Shown: positions 35,339-44,795 of the stretch, piece after piece | Layout: every line of letters starts with the position of its first letter | Numbering within the stretch: the stretch's first letter is position 1 | NCBI RefSeq assembly: GCF_029581355.1 | Contig: NZ_CP120849.1 | Coordinates: 4,248,501 to 4,312,500 of the forward strand | DNA length: 64,000 nt | DNA from: Parabacteroides chongii | Lineage (GTDB): Bacteria > Bacteroidota > Bacteroidia > Bacteroidales > Tannerellaceae | Direction of reading: 5' to 3' | Notes under the pieces: model-generated | What the model was told of the DNA's origin: nothing | Seen by the model: the letters and a program-made list of their open reading frames with translations, nothing else | The model's database searches: none | Program-made: the position numbers and the translations under genes

Positions 35339-35704
35339 TTATCTCAAAAGTCTTTTAACCCTTACTCTCAGTTCTTCAGGATTAAAAGGTTTCAGAATGA
35401 AGTCTTCTGCTCCCTCTTCAAAAAGACGGATTCTGTTTGCACTGCTTTCAACGCTTGACAGGATCAGTACCGGAATGTGATTGAAAAGCTCGTTGGCCTT
35501 CAAATAACACAAAAATTCTTCTCCGCTCATCTCCGGCATATTCAGGTCGGAGATAACTCCGTCAGGGATATTGCCTTCATTAAGCCATGCAATAGCTTTT
35601 ATCGGATTTTCTTTATATGTGACTTCATACAACGAAGACAAATATAGCATTATGATTTTCGCTATCTCCGGCTTATCATCAACCAATAGAATTGACTGTT
35701 TCAT
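35339..35704 (-). CDS. Single-domain response regulator receiver
   Basis: This 121-residue protein is a complete CheY-like receiver with no output domain. It has the acidic pair Asp9-Asp10, phospho-acceptor Asp53 in GVISDLNMPEMSGEEF, Ser83-84 in PVLILSSVESS and Lys105 in DFILKPFNPEEL. As first gene of the leftward exopolysaccharide operon it could act by protein-protein contact, for example with the receiver-like domain of the sugar transferase encoded next, or relay phosphate to the receiver-kinase at 15342. Neither partner is shown by sequence alone. Confidence 0.9.
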   Translation of the reverse strand: MKQSILLVDDKPEIAKIIMLYLSSLYEVTYKENPIKAIAWLNEGNIPDGVISDLNMPEMSGEEFLCYLKANELFNHIPVLILSSVESSANRIRLFEEGAEDFILKPFNPEELRVRVKRLLR

Positions 35705-35745
35705 GTTTTTTATTATACTAGTGCTGTTTTGTATGCTTTAATGCA

Positions 35746-35753
35746 CAAAATTA
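35746..35753 (-). promoter_or_regulatory. -7 box for the long leftward exopolysaccharide operon
   Basis: The complement reads TAATTTTG, an exact TAnnTTTG match, 42 bp before the ATG of the receiver gene at 35704. The genes from 35704 down to 23646 are separated by at most 35 bp or overlap, so this may drive the whole arm. No -33 TTTG at ideal spacing is visible. Confidence 0.4.
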
Positions 35754-35845
35754 AAATAATTATTTAATAAAGAGTATAAAAATCAAAGGTTTTTAATGGA
35801 GAATAGTCTTTTTCTCAAAGAATGATATATATGGAAATTATTCTT

Positions 35846-35853
35846 TAAGTTTG
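35846..35853 (+). promoter_or_regulatory. -7 box for the GH51 gene
   Basis: TAAGTTTG matches TAnnTTTG and lies 44 bp before the preferred ATG at 35897. It is divergent from the box at 35746. No clear -33 element is present. Confidence 0.35.
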
Positions 35854-35896
35854 CAAAGCGAAATTTAGTCGTTATATTGAATTGATAAACAAAGAA

Positions 35897-38365
35897 ATGA
35901 ATATACCATTTAAGATATTGAATATAAGTGCTATACTTGTTTTGTTGTTCTCCGGATGCCAACCGGAAATGCCTGTTACATCTTCAATTACCATTGATTT
36001 GGAAGGCTTTTCTGTCCCGGTTAATCAAAAGTTGTACGGAGTGACAATAGAAGAGATAAATCATGCTATCGATGGCGGACTCTATGCGGAAATGATACAA
36101 AACCGCAGTTTTGAGGAAGGAGTGCCTCCTTTAAACTGTCCGTACGACGCAAAACGGAATGTTTTAAGTACTCCAAACGGATGGACGATCCCCTTTATTC
36201 GTCCCGATTCAGTGCCCGGATGGCGAAAAATCTCATCAAACACAAGTATCTGGCCTGACGGGCAGGAGTTGATCAATGATAAAAACAAGCGTTCCTTACT
36301 GGTTTCTGTCTCGGCCTCTTCAGAGACAGGAAGAGGAGGTGTTGCTGCTACCGGTTATAACGGACTCTCCATACGCAAAGGAGAAAAATATGAACTGTCT
36401 TTATTTCTGAAAGGTGGTTCGATGATTCCTAAAACAATAAGTATATTTATCGGAGATTCTGTGGCAGGAGAACCGTTGAGTGATATTTTTAAAGTATCTC
36501 CGATCTATGAATGGAGAAAATATAAACACACCTTCACTGCTTCGGAGAGTACGGATAATGCCGTTTTGGCAATTACTGCCGATACATCTATTGTCTTTTG
36601 GACGGATATGGTTTCTTTATTTCCTCTAAAAACATGGAAGGAAAGACCCAATGGTTTACGTTCGGATCTGATGGAGATGATTTCTGCACTGAATCCTCAG
36701 TTCGTTCGCTTTCCGGGAGGCAGTTTTGTTGAAGGATATACAGCAGGGACTTATCCGATTTGGCATGAGACTATAGGCGATAACTCCACACGCAAGAATT
36801 TTTGGAATGTTTGGGGATACGGTTCAACGAATGGTATGGGATATCATGAATACCTGCAGATGTGTGAGGATCTGAAAGCCGAACCGCTCTATGTGATAAA
36901 CAGTGGGGTAACCAGTCAAAGCAGGAGACCGCGTTATGAGGATATTACTGCGATGAATAAATTGGTACAGGATGCATTGGAAGCCATAGCCTATGCAAAC
37001 CAGCCTGCCGATTCGATATTCGGTGCCATGCGTACAAAGAACGGGCATCCGGAACCATTCAATCTGAAATATATAGAGATCGGCAGTGAAAACTACGGGC
37101 AGGAATATTCCAAACGTTTTGACCTGTTTAAAAAAGCGATCAATGAAACTTATCCGGAAATCACGGTGATCAAAAGCTCTTTTATTGCAGGGAAGAACCG
37201 GACTGAATGGACCGATTATCATTTCTACTCCGGTGAAGATTTTCTGATCGCCAACCATGACAGGTATGAGACCGGGCAATATCTAAGAAGATTTCCGGCA
37301 GTTTTTATCGGTGAGTTCAGTATGGGAGATGCTTCTTTGCAGGGAACATTGCGGGCGGCTATAGGAGAGGCTTGTTTTCTCCTGGGAGTGGAAAACAGTC
37401 CGGAAGTCGTTAAGCATCTGGCTTATGCACCTGTGCTGGGAAATGTGAATTACGATTTCCAGCGATATCCCGCCATTTCCTTTAATAATAACAGTGCCAT
37501 AGGATCGCCGTCTTATTATATGTTGAAGTTGCTGGCAGATAACCGGGGGGATGACTTGTTGAAAACAGAAATTGAGACGTACAGCAAACCTCAGGTGACG
37601 TTCGGATATGCCGGCATCGATTTGTTTGATAATAGTTATGACTTCGATGATGTACGAATCGACGGCCGGCCGGTGACGGAAGCGATGGTCAGGACCGGAG
37701 GTTGGAAAGTCAACAACGGAACTTTGACACCTGATGCCAATCGTTGGAATAATGTTCTGATGGGAGATTCTGCTGCACATGATTATACGTTTTCTGTGAA
37801 ACTAAGGAGAAGCAAAGGAAGCGGGCCGGTTCAGCTGCGTGTTCGTGATAATGGAAAAGAGGGTGAAGCGAATGACCATATTGCCGTTTCCATAACTCCG
37901 GGAGCCTGTGAGTTCTATCGTTCTTCAGGCGCAGTTAAAGACACGCTGCGTTCTCCAAAAGCCTATTCCTTTGAGAGCAACCGCTGGTATGATGTGAAGA
38001 TCGTTTGCAAGGATGAGACAGTGAGTTGTTTTGTGGATGATGTTCTGTTGCACGAAGTCGTTTTGCCTCCGTTGCCTTCGCTTGTATCCGTAGCGACATT
38101 GGATAAAGAAGCAGAAACGATCATACTGAAGGTTGTCAATACGACGCAGCATGAAGAGAAGACAGAATTGAATATAAAAGGTGGTAGTGTAAAGAATGAT
38201 GCAGAGATTCTTCAGTTAAGCGGCGATCCTTCGGATCGTAATACATTTGAAGCTCCGAACCGAATTATCCCGGTCTCTAAAAATGTCTCTTTCTCATTGG
38301 GAGGACCGGTGGTCTATTCCTTTCCACCTAATTCAATCACGATAATGAAGTTGAAAATAGATTGA
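35897..38365 (+). CDS. Alpha-L-arabinofuranosidase lipoprotein, GH51
   Basis: I choose the ATG at 35897 (MNIPFKILNISAILVLLFSGCQ), which gives an ideal lipobox (LFSGC); a TTG 15 bp upstream is unlikely. The protein has 822 residues: lipoprotein signal, an N-terminal region starting the GH51 fold (YGVTIEEINHAIDGGLYAEMIQNRSFE), a CBM4/9-like insert (about 75-245), and a TIM barrel. The acid/base is Glu398 in EIGSENYG and the nucleophile Glu473 in FIGEFSMGD. A LamG-like segment (about 575-720, GGWKVNNGTLTP to SCFVDDVLLHEV) precedes the C-terminal arabinofuranosidase beta domain. It would sit on the outer membrane or periplasmic face and release arabinose from plant glycans. No other polysaccharide utilisation gene adjoins it. 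Confidence 0.88.
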   Translation: MNIPFKILNISAILVLLFSGCQPEMPVTSSITIDLEGFSVPVNQKLYGVTIEEINHAIDGGLYAEMIQNRSFEEGVPPLNCPYDAKRNVLSTPNGWTIPFIRPDSVPGWRKISSNTSIWPDGQELINDKNKRSLLVSVSASSETGRGGVAATGYNGLSIRKGEKYELSLFLKGGSMIPKTISIFIGDSVAGEPLSDIFKVSPIYEWRKYKHTFTASESTDNAVLAITADTSIVFWTDMVSLFPLKTWKERPNGLRSDLMEMISALNPQFVRFPGGSFVEGYTAGTYPIWHETIGDNSTRKNFWNVWGYGSTNGMGYHEYLQMCEDLKAEPLYVINSGVTSQSRRPRYEDITAMNKLVQDALEAIAYANQPADSIFGAMRTKNGHPEPFNLKYIEIGSENYGQEYSKRFDLFKKAINETYPEITVIKSSFIAGKNRTEWTDYHFYSGEDFLIANHDRYETGQYLRRFPAVFIGEFSMGDASLQGTLRAAIGEACFLLGVENSPEVVKHLAYAPVLGNVNYDFQRYPAISFNNNSAIGSPSYYMLKLLADNRGDDLLKTEIETYSKPQVTFGYAGIDLFDNSYDFDDVRIDGRPVTEAMVRTGGWKVNNGTLTPDANRWNNVLMGDSAAHDYTFSVKLRRSKGSGPVQLRVRDNGKEGEANDHIAVSITPGACEFYRSSGAVKDTLRSPKAYSFESNRWYDVKIVCKDETVSCFVDDVLLHEVVLPPLPSLVSVATLDKEAETIILKVVNTTQHEEKTELNIKGGSVKNDAEILQLSGDPSDRNTFEAPNRIIPVSKNVSFSLGGPVVYSFPPNSITIMKLKID

Positions 38366-38378
38366 TAAGCCACCTAAT

Positions 38379-38414
38379 AAAAAGCCCCGGACCGCAATGG
38401 ACCGGGGCTTTTTT
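38379..38414. terminator. Bidirectional terminator between the GH51 and GH20 genes
   Basis: AAAAAGCCCCGG (38379-38390) pairs with CCGGGGCTTTTT (38402-38413). The stem extends inward by two more pairs after one A-A mismatch. The A-run and T-run allow use from both strands, fitting the convergent gene ends at 38365 and 38432. Confidence 0.85.
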
Positions 38415-38431
38415 ATCGTGTCATAAATAGT

Positions 38432-40780
38432 TTAATGAACCAGCATTTCCGGAGTGATGCGAGTGAATTTCTCAGCATCGGCTTTGCGTAATTTTACGCT
38501 GCCGTCGTTCCAGATAGAAGGCCATCCGCCGATGATGTGGCTGAGGAATACTACCTTGATTTCGTGCAAGCCGGCTGCCAGGGCTACAGAGGTGTCGTGA
38601 CGTGAGAAACGTTTTACTTCACCGCCATTGTTGACCAACAGTTTACCGTCGATCCATACTTCTTCGTTGTCGGAAGAGAGATAATATACGCCGTTTTCCG
38701 GAATGTTTACATAACCGGTAGCAACAGCTGCATAGTGCTTAACACCTCTCATCGATTCGCTGCTTTCCACAACGCTTCTGATTTCGCGCAAGTCTTTGAT
38801 GGTTGATTTCTTCCAATTCTTTACTTCTGCCAGTTTGGATGATTCGAGATACATACCGTCGGTTACCTGCATTTCCAGACCCGGAGTAGTCTTGGCGACT
38901 TCCTTAGCCGGAGCCAAAGCCTGTTTTTCTACAGTGATGGTACGTGTCTTGCTCATTTTGTTGGATGGCAATACGGAGCGGATTTTCAATACGCCTGATT
39001 CGGTAAATTCGATAGGGGCAGAGTAGACTGTTGATTCCGGAGTCGGTTCTGTTCCGTCGATGGTGTAAACCACCTTGACAGGGCGGCTGGTTGTAAATTC
39101 GAGAGAAGCCTTATCGGTAAATGCCACGAAGTTGACAGAACCTTTTGGCTGTTCCGGCTGCGGGATGTGATAGTTGATGTTGTGTTCGTCCAGGCGAACC
39201 AGTGCATTGTCCAGTCTGCGTTCGAAATCTTTATAGTCTTTGCGGTTGAGCGGGCTCCATCCGATTTCAGATAAAGCAAGCATACGAGGATACATGCGGT
39301 ATTCCATCAAATCCGTATTATACATGTACTCAGACCAGTTGTTGCATTGAACACCTTTGATATGCTGAGCTTTGCCTGTTTTTACCAATGTATCGGGAAC
39401 CGGATTATAATTATATACTTTTTCGATTGTAGCATATCCGCCGATGGTTACCGGTTCGATCTTGGCATCGCCTTGGTATTGGTCGAGATACATACCTGCA
39501 CTTCCCGGAGTCATGATCACATCATGTCCCATGTTAGCTGCAGCAATACCTCCGGCTTCACCACGCCATGACATGACAGTTGCCGAAGGGGCAAGGCCGC
39601 CTTCCAGGATTTCATCCCAGCCGATGATTTTTTTACCATGTTTTTCTGACAGGTATTTTTCCATCCGTTGTACGAAGTAGCTCTGCAGACGTTCTTCTGC
39701 ACTATGCTCTTTCGTTGCTTTCAGACCTTCCGCCTGGATACGTTTTTGACAAGTCGGGCAGGATTTCCAACTGATTTTCGGACATTCGTCGCCTCCGATA
39801 TGGAAGTATTCGCTGGGGAACATCGGAGCCAGTTCGTCGATCACGTCTTCCAGGAACTTGAATGGTTCTTCTTTTCCGGCACACATCACGATGTCTTCAA
39901 CACCCCAGATGATACGCGGAGTACCTTGTTCGCCTTTGCAGGACAATTCGGGATAAGCTGCGATAGCGGCCATTTCATGTCCCGGGAGTTCCAGTTCCGG
40001 AATAACGGTGATGAAACGGTCAGCTGCGTATTTCACAACATCCTTGATCTCTTCCTGTGTATAGAAGCCGCTATACTCAGTACCTTCGCCTTCGATACGT
40101 TTTGCACCGATCTCAGTCAGCTTCGGATATTTTTTGATTTCGACACGCCAACCCTGGTCGTCAGTCAGATGCCAGTGCATAGTATTGACTTTGAACAAAG
40201 ACAACACGTCGATCTGTTTCTTTACGTTTTCAACCGGTATGAAATGACGGCAAGGATCCAGCATGAAGCCGCGATAAGCAAAACGCGGTTCATCTTTTAC
40301 CGTAACACACGGAGTGGTCCATGCGATACCGTTTACGACAGCCGGACTTTCGATCTCTGCAGGTAATAACTGCATGAAAGTCTGCATACCGTAGAATAAC
40401 CCCTGTGGAGTTTTGGCTTTTACAGTTACGCCGTCAGTGGTGACATCCAGTGTATAGCCTTCGTTATTCACGTCTAACGCATCGTCGAGAACGAGCGAGA
40501 TTCCGTTGGAAACAGCCTGGTCGCCAACAGTCGTCTTGTAGCCTGTTGCCTGGTTGATCTTCGATGAAAAATACTCGGCAATAACTTTAGCCTCCGGAGT
40601 GGAAGCCTGGAATGCCATATTTTTACCGACTTTAAAGACCCCTTCATTCTGGGTCAGACTTACAGGTGTCGGAATAACGTTGATACCCTGGTTGTAAGGC
40701 ATCTGTTTGGTTGGCCCTTCACTGCATGACGCAAGTATACAAAGTGCTGCGCCGGCACACATTGAAATGAGCTTCTTCAT
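38432..40780 (-). CDS. Beta-N-acetylhexosaminidase lipoprotein, GH20
   Basis: I place the start at 40780 (MKKLISMCAGAALCILASCSEG), which gives a lipobox (LASC); a longer reading from 40834 adds an unlikely hydrophobic leader. The protein has 782 residues: a GH20b N-terminal domain, then the catalytic barrel with MHWHLTDDQGWR, ELELPGHEMAA and the catalytic pair Asp331-Glu332 in HIGGDECPK, plus WDEILEGG and SWRGEAGG. A chitobiase C-terminal-like region (VKVVYTIDGTEPTPES) follows, then a PA14-like domain (about 640-770, NIPENGVYYLSSDNEEVWIDG). It removes terminal GlcNAc or GalNAc from glycoconjugates such as host mucin glycans. It lies downstream of glyA on the same strand, with a hairpin between. 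Confidence 0.92.
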   Translation of the reverse strand: MKKLISMCAGAALCILASCSEGPTKQMPYNQGINVIPTPVSLTQNEGVFKVGKNMAFQASTPEAKVIAEYFSSKINQATGYKTTVGDQAVSNGISLVLDDALDVNNEGYTLDVTTDGVTVKAKTPQGLFYGMQTFMQLLPAEIESPAVVNGIAWTTPCVTVKDEPRFAYRGFMLDPCRHFIPVENVKKQIDVLSLFKVNTMHWHLTDDQGWRVEIKKYPKLTEIGAKRIEGEGTEYSGFYTQEEIKDVVKYAADRFITVIPELELPGHEMAAIAAYPELSCKGEQGTPRIIWGVEDIVMCAGKEEPFKFLEDVIDELAPMFPSEYFHIGGDECPKISWKSCPTCQKRIQAEGLKATKEHSAEERLQSYFVQRMEKYLSEKHGKKIIGWDEILEGGLAPSATVMSWRGEAGGIAAANMGHDVIMTPGSAGMYLDQYQGDAKIEPVTIGGYATIEKVYNYNPVPDTLVKTGKAQHIKGVQCNNWSEYMYNTDLMEYRMYPRMLALSEIGWSPLNRKDYKDFERRLDNALVRLDEHNINYHIPQPEQPKGSVNFVAFTDKASLEFTTSRPVKVVYTIDGTEPTPESTVYSAPIEFTESGVLKIRSVLPSNKMSKTRTITVEKQALAPAKEVAKTTPGLEMQVTDGMYLESSKLAEVKNWKKSTIKDLREIRSVVESSESMRGVKHYAAVATGYVNIPENGVYYLSSDNEEVWIDGKLLVNNGGEVKRFSRHDTSVALAAGLHEIKVVFLSHIIGGWPSIWNDGSVKLRKADAEKFTRITPEMLVH

Positions 40781-40807
40781 GTTCAAGAATAAGTTTATAT
40801 ATAATAT

Positions 40808-40846
40808 AATGTATAGGAGTGCGAGTGAACGCAACTCCTATACATT
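40808..40846. other. Strong hairpin between glyA and the GH20 gene
   Basis: AATGTATAGGAGT (40808-40820) pairs perfectly with ACTCCTATACATT (40834-40846). Inside this, GCG and CGC extend the stem with a small bulge. It lies just past the end of glyA (leftward). No T-run follows on the leftward transcript, so it may be a 3'-end stabiliser or processing site and not a classic terminator. Confidence 0.55.
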
Positions 40847-40851
40847 GTGTT

Positions 40852-42132
40852 TTACCATGCGAAGATAGGATATTCTTTCATGATGCTGTTTACTTTTTCG
40901 CGAACAGCAGTGATTGTTTTATCACACTCCGGTGCAGAAAGAACTGTGTCGATCAATTCTACAATTTCAGCCATTAACGGCTCCTTGGCACCACGAGTCG
41001 TGATAGCTGGAGTACCAACGCGGATACCTGAAGTCTGGAAAGCAGAACGGCTGTCAAACGGAACCATGTTCTTGTTTACAGTGATATCTGCAGCAACCAA
41101 TGCTTTTTCTGCTACTTTTCCTGTCAGTTCAGGGAACTTTTTACGCAGGTCGATCAGCATGCTGTGGTTGTCGGTACCATCTGAAATAATCTTATATCCT
41201 TTGTCGATGAATGCCTTTGCCATTGCAGCAGCGTTGGCTTTTACCTGAGCCTGATAAGTTTTGTATTCCGGCTCCAGTGCTTCACCGAAAGCAACGGCTT
41301 TAGCAGCAATCACATGTTCCAGCGGACCTCCCTGGATACCCGGGAATACCGCGGAATCCAATAGTTGAGACATTTTCTTGATCTCGCCTTTGGGAGTTTT
41401 CTTTCCCCATGGGTTTTCGAAATCTTTACCCAGAAGAATGATACCGCCACGCGGACCACGCAATGTCTTATGTGTCGTAGAGGTTACGATGTGAGCATAT
41501 TCCAACGGGTTGTTCAGCAAGCCGGCAGCGATTAAACCGGCCGGGTGAGCCATGTCGATCATCAGCAAAGCGCCTACTTTGTCTGCAATCTCACGCATGC
41601 GCTTGTAGTCCCATTCGCGGGAATAAGCAGAACCGCCACCGACGATCAGTTTCGGTTTTTCGCGAAGTGCCACTTCTTCCATCTGGTCGTAGTCGACACG
41701 TCCTGTTTCTTCTTTTACGTTATATTCTGTTGCTCTATATAAGATACCTGAACTATTTACTGGAGAACCATGGGAAAGGTGGCCGCCGTGAGCCAGATTT
41801 AAGCCGAGGAATGTGTCCCCGGGGTTAAGGACTGCCAGGAATACAGCAGCGTTAGCCTGTGCACCTGAGTGAGGTTGAACGTTAGCCCATTCAGCATTGA
41901 AGATTTGTTTCAACCGTTCGATAGCAATGGTCTCGCTTTGGTCTACTACCTCACAACCACCATAATAGCGCTTGCCGGGATAGCCTTCGGCGTATTTGTT
42001 GGTCAGACAGCTACCCATGGCTTGCATCACCTGGTCGCTCACAAAGTTTTCAGAAGCAATCAGCTCGATTCCTTTCAATTGGCGCTGATGTTCTTTCTCA
42101 ATGATGTCGAAAATGATCTTGTCTTGTTTCAT
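40852..42132 (-). CDS. glyA: Serine hydroxymethyltransferase
   Basis: This 426-residue cytoplasmic PLP enzyme interconverts serine and glycine while charging tetrahydrofolate with a one-carbon unit. Family motifs are complete: [60 protein letters not shown] and the PLP lysine Lys222 in [14 protein letters not shown]. Length is normal (E. coli 417). It stands alone; the upstream region carries a TAAATTTG box (complement of 42193-42200) and a stem-loop close to the predicted transcript start. Confidence 0.97.
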   Translation of the reverse strand: MKQDKIIFDIIEKEHQRQLKGIELIASENFVSDQVMQAMGSCLTNKYAEGYPGKRYYGGCEVVDQSETIAIERLKQIFNAEWANVQPHSGAQANAAVFLAVLNPGDTFLGLNLAHGGHLSHGSPVNSSGILYRATEYNVKEETGRVDYDQMEEVALREKPKLIVGGGSAYSREWDYKRMREIADKVGALLMIDMAHPAGLIAAGLLNNPLEYAHIVTSTTHKTLRGPRGGIILLGKDFENPWGKKTPKGEIKKMSQLLDSAVFPGIQGGPLEHVIAAKAVAFGEALEPEYKTYQAQVKANAAAMAKAFIDKGYKIISDGTDNHSMLIDLRKKFPELTGKVAEKALVAADITVNKNMVPFDSRSAFQTSGIRVGTPAITTRGAKEPLMAEIVELIDTVLSAPECDKTITAVREKVNSIMKEYPIFAW

Positions 42133-42160
42133 TACATGTAAAATTGGTTATTGCAATGAG

Positions 42161-42184
42161 CTCTCTACTTGCTATTTTAGAGAG
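42161..42184 (-). other. Stem-loop at the start of the glyA leader
   Basis: CTCTCTA (42161-42167) pairs with TAGAGAG (42178-42184) around a 10-base loop. If transcription starts about 7 bases after the TAAATTTG box at 42193-42200, this hairpin would form the very 5' end of the glyA mRNA, about 30 bases before the ATG. Confidence 0.4.
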
Positions 42185-42192
42185 AATCGTTG

Positions 42193-42200
42193 CAAATTTA
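42193..42200 (-). promoter_or_regulatory. -7 box for glyA
   Basis: The complement reads TAAATTTG, an exact TAnnTTTG match, 61 bp before the glyA ATG. No good -33 element is visible at 19-21 bp. Confidence 0.35.
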
Positions 42201-42355
42201 CGATAAATATCTGTATATATAGCTATTTTGTTATCAAAATATAATTATAAGATGGAAATAATGAGCAAGTTATATTCAAAGGAAACAAGGGCTGTTTTAC
42301 GAGTACGTGACGGGTTGTACGGGTCGACGAAGTGTAATGGTAAAACGAGCTTTTG

Positions 42356-43417
42356 TTACGGATTCAGATTTATAACTTTTCCTGACCGGCTGCTTTCCCA
42401 CGCTGCTTCGATCAGGCGTATTACGTTTATTACTCCACGGGCATCACTCAGCAAAGTTTCTCCATTGCGGATGTGCTGGAAAATGTTTTCGTAGAAAGCA
42501 TCATAATTACCCGGAATACTCGGATATTTCTCCCGTACATCCACACCATTCTTCTCAGTGTGAAGCAGTCCCCAGATTTCAGGATCTTCTTCTCCCCAAT
42601 AAGGTGCGTCAGGCATCAGTCCGTTTGTTAGGTCGGCTTCCTGTCTGTCGAGACCATATTTGACAAATGAACCCTCTGTCCCGTGCAGCATGAACCGCGG
42701 TTCACGTTCACACATCAGATAGCTGGCTTTCAATGTGATCTTCACTTCCGGTACTTTCGATGGTTTGAGCAGGTGAATTATAAAATAATCGTCCACCAGG
42801 CCATTGTCGCGTAAAATAGCAATATCGGCAAAAACAGCTTCCGGCATGCCGAACAACTGTACAGCTTGATCTATTACGTGTGCCCCCAGATTGTAAGTTA
42901 TTCCGCCTCCCGCTTCGCCTGTTTCTTTCCAGGTCCCCTGTTTGATGAAGTTGCGGAAACGGGGGAAAGTCGATTCGAACTCGACCAAGCGTCCCAATAA
43001 CTTTTTCTCTAATACCTCTTTGACTGTTAGGAAATCGCTGTCCCAGCGTCTGTTCTGGTAGACGCTTAATGTCAGTCCCTTCCGGTCTGCAAGGGCAACC
43101 AGCTCGTTAGCCTCTTCTACAGTTTGTGTAAACGGCTTTTCTACGATCACATGTTTGCCGGCTTCGAGTGCGCGACGGGCATATTCATAATGAGAACTGT
43201 CGGGTGTGTTGACTACGATCAGCTCTAGATCAGTCATATCGACCAGTTCGTCAAAACTCCGGACAGTACGTGCATCAGGATAACGTTCCCTAGCCAGATT
43301 TTTACTGCGTTCTGTGATAGCGGTTAATTCGAAATGGGGATTCGTGCTGATAAACGGTGCATGAAATACCTGTCCTGACATTCCGTAGGCAGCCAATCCC
43401 GTTTTTATTTTATCCAT
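42356..43417 (-). CDS. Gfo/Idh/MocA-family NAD(P)-dependent oxidoreductase
   Basis: This 353-residue protein has an N-terminal Rossmann region (IKTGLAAYGMSGQVFHAPFI, then FELTAITERS), the family's lysine motif GKHVIVEKPFT (around residue 95) and the C-terminal GFO_IDH_MocA_C domain with FESTFPRFR and GGGITYNLGAHVIDQAVQLF, where the histidine is the usual catalytic residue. It would oxidise or reduce a sugar or inositol derivative; the substrate is not known. It lies 35 bp downstream of the DUF4272 gene and is probably co-transcribed with it. Confidence 0.9.
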   Translation of the reverse strand: MDKIKTGLAAYGMSGQVFHAPFISTNPHFELTAITERSKNLARERYPDARTVRSFDELVDMTDLELIVVNTPDSSHYEYARRALEAGKHVIVEKPFTQTVEEANELVALADRKGLTLSVYQNRRWDSDFLTVKEVLEKKLLGRLVEFESTFPRFRNFIKQGTWKETGEAGGGITYNLGAHVIDQAVQLFGMPEAVFADIAILRDNGLVDDYFIIHLLKPSKVPEVKITLKASYLMCEREPRFMLHGTEGSFVKYGLDRQEADLTNGLMPDAPYWGEEDPEIWGLLHTEKNGVDVREKYPSIPGNYDAFYENIFQHIRNGETLLSDARGVINVIRLIEAAWESSRSGKVINLNP

Positions 43418-43452
43418 AGAATTTCTTATATGTATTGTTAGAATCTTCCTTT

Positions 43453-44649
43453 TTATGTGTTTGGCTGGATATGATCCCAGTCGGCTCCGTTATTAGCGCC
43501 AATGATCCAGTTGAAAGCATAATGGCGCTCCATAACGACTCCTCCGTTGAGTGAGGCAGGAGCTTCTTTCCCGTGAATACGTGCTTCGACGCAAGCCCAG
43601 TCGTAACGTAATGTAATATCGGCGGCATCCAGGATCTCTGATTTAGGACGTGCGAATCCTTTGGACAATAAATTGCCGATCCCTTTATGTTGCCAGAAGA
43701 TGGCAGCAAGGACGGGGACGTCGATGATAGTGGAAGGATAAGACAGATCGTCTACCACACCAGCCGCCCAAAGCAGTACGCCACAACATTCATATCGCCA
43801 TCCAAACTGTATACATTCTTGCTCTTCCGGTTCCGGGTTATTGATATATGCTGCTTCATGGGGTGTAATATATGATTTTACTCCGTATAATTCATCCATT
43901 TTATTAAAATAGGAGCGTGCTGCTTCCCGGTCGGAGTCTTCCGATAACATCACTTCCGAATAAACCGCAACGGCGAATAATGCCGCCGCCCGCTTCACCA
44001 TTTCTTCGCGGCTTCTCAGTTTAACTTCGCTTTCCAGCGCCTCGCTGTGTAAATGTTCCATATAAGGAATATTTCTTGCTTCAAGGAGTGCTATAGAACG
44101 TAAACGTCTTTCCACATCAGCCGGAGCCTCTTCCGGGCGGTTTGCATCCAACAGGTCTGCGTTGCCGATCGGGATAAACTCCGTCAGTTGGCTTTCGCCC
44201 TGGATAGAGAACAGTAGTTTCCCCTCTTTCGTATATATCTGCATGCTAGGATAGAGCAGGAAGCCGTTCACATCGTTGGCGACGGCGAAAAGGCAATTGA
44301 TGATATAGTTCGTCCGGTCTTCGTTATCATCGACTTCGAATATAATACCTGTTATACAGTTGAATACGCGGATTTGACGCAGCACATTTTCTTTCAGTTC
44401 GACCAATGGTGTCTGGGCGGAAGCGAAATAGTTGGCCATGCCGGCTGTATGCGATGCGATAAAGTCCGGTTTATCCTGTTGATGGCTGATGTTGAAAGTG
44501 ATGTTAGAGTCGTCTGCAAGTGTCAGGATGATAGCTCCGTTTTCTGATGTAAGCTCTTTTGTCATCTCTTTGAACCGATCCCGGATAGAGGTTACGATAC
44601 GGTCTGGATTGCCGATTACTGTGTATAACGTGATGTTTGCTTTTTCCAT
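43453..44649 (-). CDS. DUF4272 domain-containing protein
   Basis: This 398-residue protein has no signal peptide or membrane helix. The second half (about 190-390) matches DUF4272, with RSIALLEARNIPYMEHL, VKLRSREEMVKRAAALFAVA, WRYECCGVLLWAAGVVDDL and TLRYDWACVEARI, plus a closing HYAFNWIIG. The first half (1-185) is an alpha/beta region of unknown role. Function of the family is unknown to me. It is followed by an oxidoreductase gene on the same strand. A perfect 20-bp palindrome lies about 150 bp upstream of its start. Confidence 0.8.
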   Translation of the reverse strand: MEKANITLYTVIGNPDRIVTSIRDRFKEMTKELTSENGAIILTLADDSNITFNISHQQDKPDFIASHTAGMANYFASAQTPLVELKENVLRQIRVFNCITGIIFEVDDNEDRTNYIINCLFAVANDVNGFLLYPSMQIYTKEGKLLFSIQGESQLTEFIPIGNADLLDANRPEEAPADVERRLRSIALLEARNIPYMEHLHSEALESEVKLRSREEMVKRAAALFAVAVYSEVMLSEDSDREAARSYFNKMDELYGVKSYITPHEAAYINNPEPEEQECIQFGWRYECCGVLLWAAGVVDDLSYPSTIIDVPVLAAIFWQHKGIGNLLSKGFARPKSEILDAADITLRYDWACVEARIHGKEAPASLNGGVVMERHYAFNWIIGANNGADWDHIQPNT

Positions 44650-44795
44650 TATTTTGTTGTTTATATCCGTTTGATAGCCGGATGATGATTCTCTTGTACA
44701 AAAATAATAAAATAAAGGTATTTTGTAGTGTTGCTATTGTGTCTTTATTTAAGTTTATCGGGTGGTAGAGATGGGGTGAATTTATTGTTTCATTA

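Noticed and set aside
40781..40834. Hydrophobic N-terminal extension of the GH20 protein
   Set aside because: A standard lipoprotein signal begins at the ATG at 40780. The extension would bury it.
42228..42494. Short rightward open frame with two in-frame methionines
   Set aside because: It overlaps the end of the well-supported oxidoreductase gene on the other strand, has no recognisable protein features and ends inside that gene.
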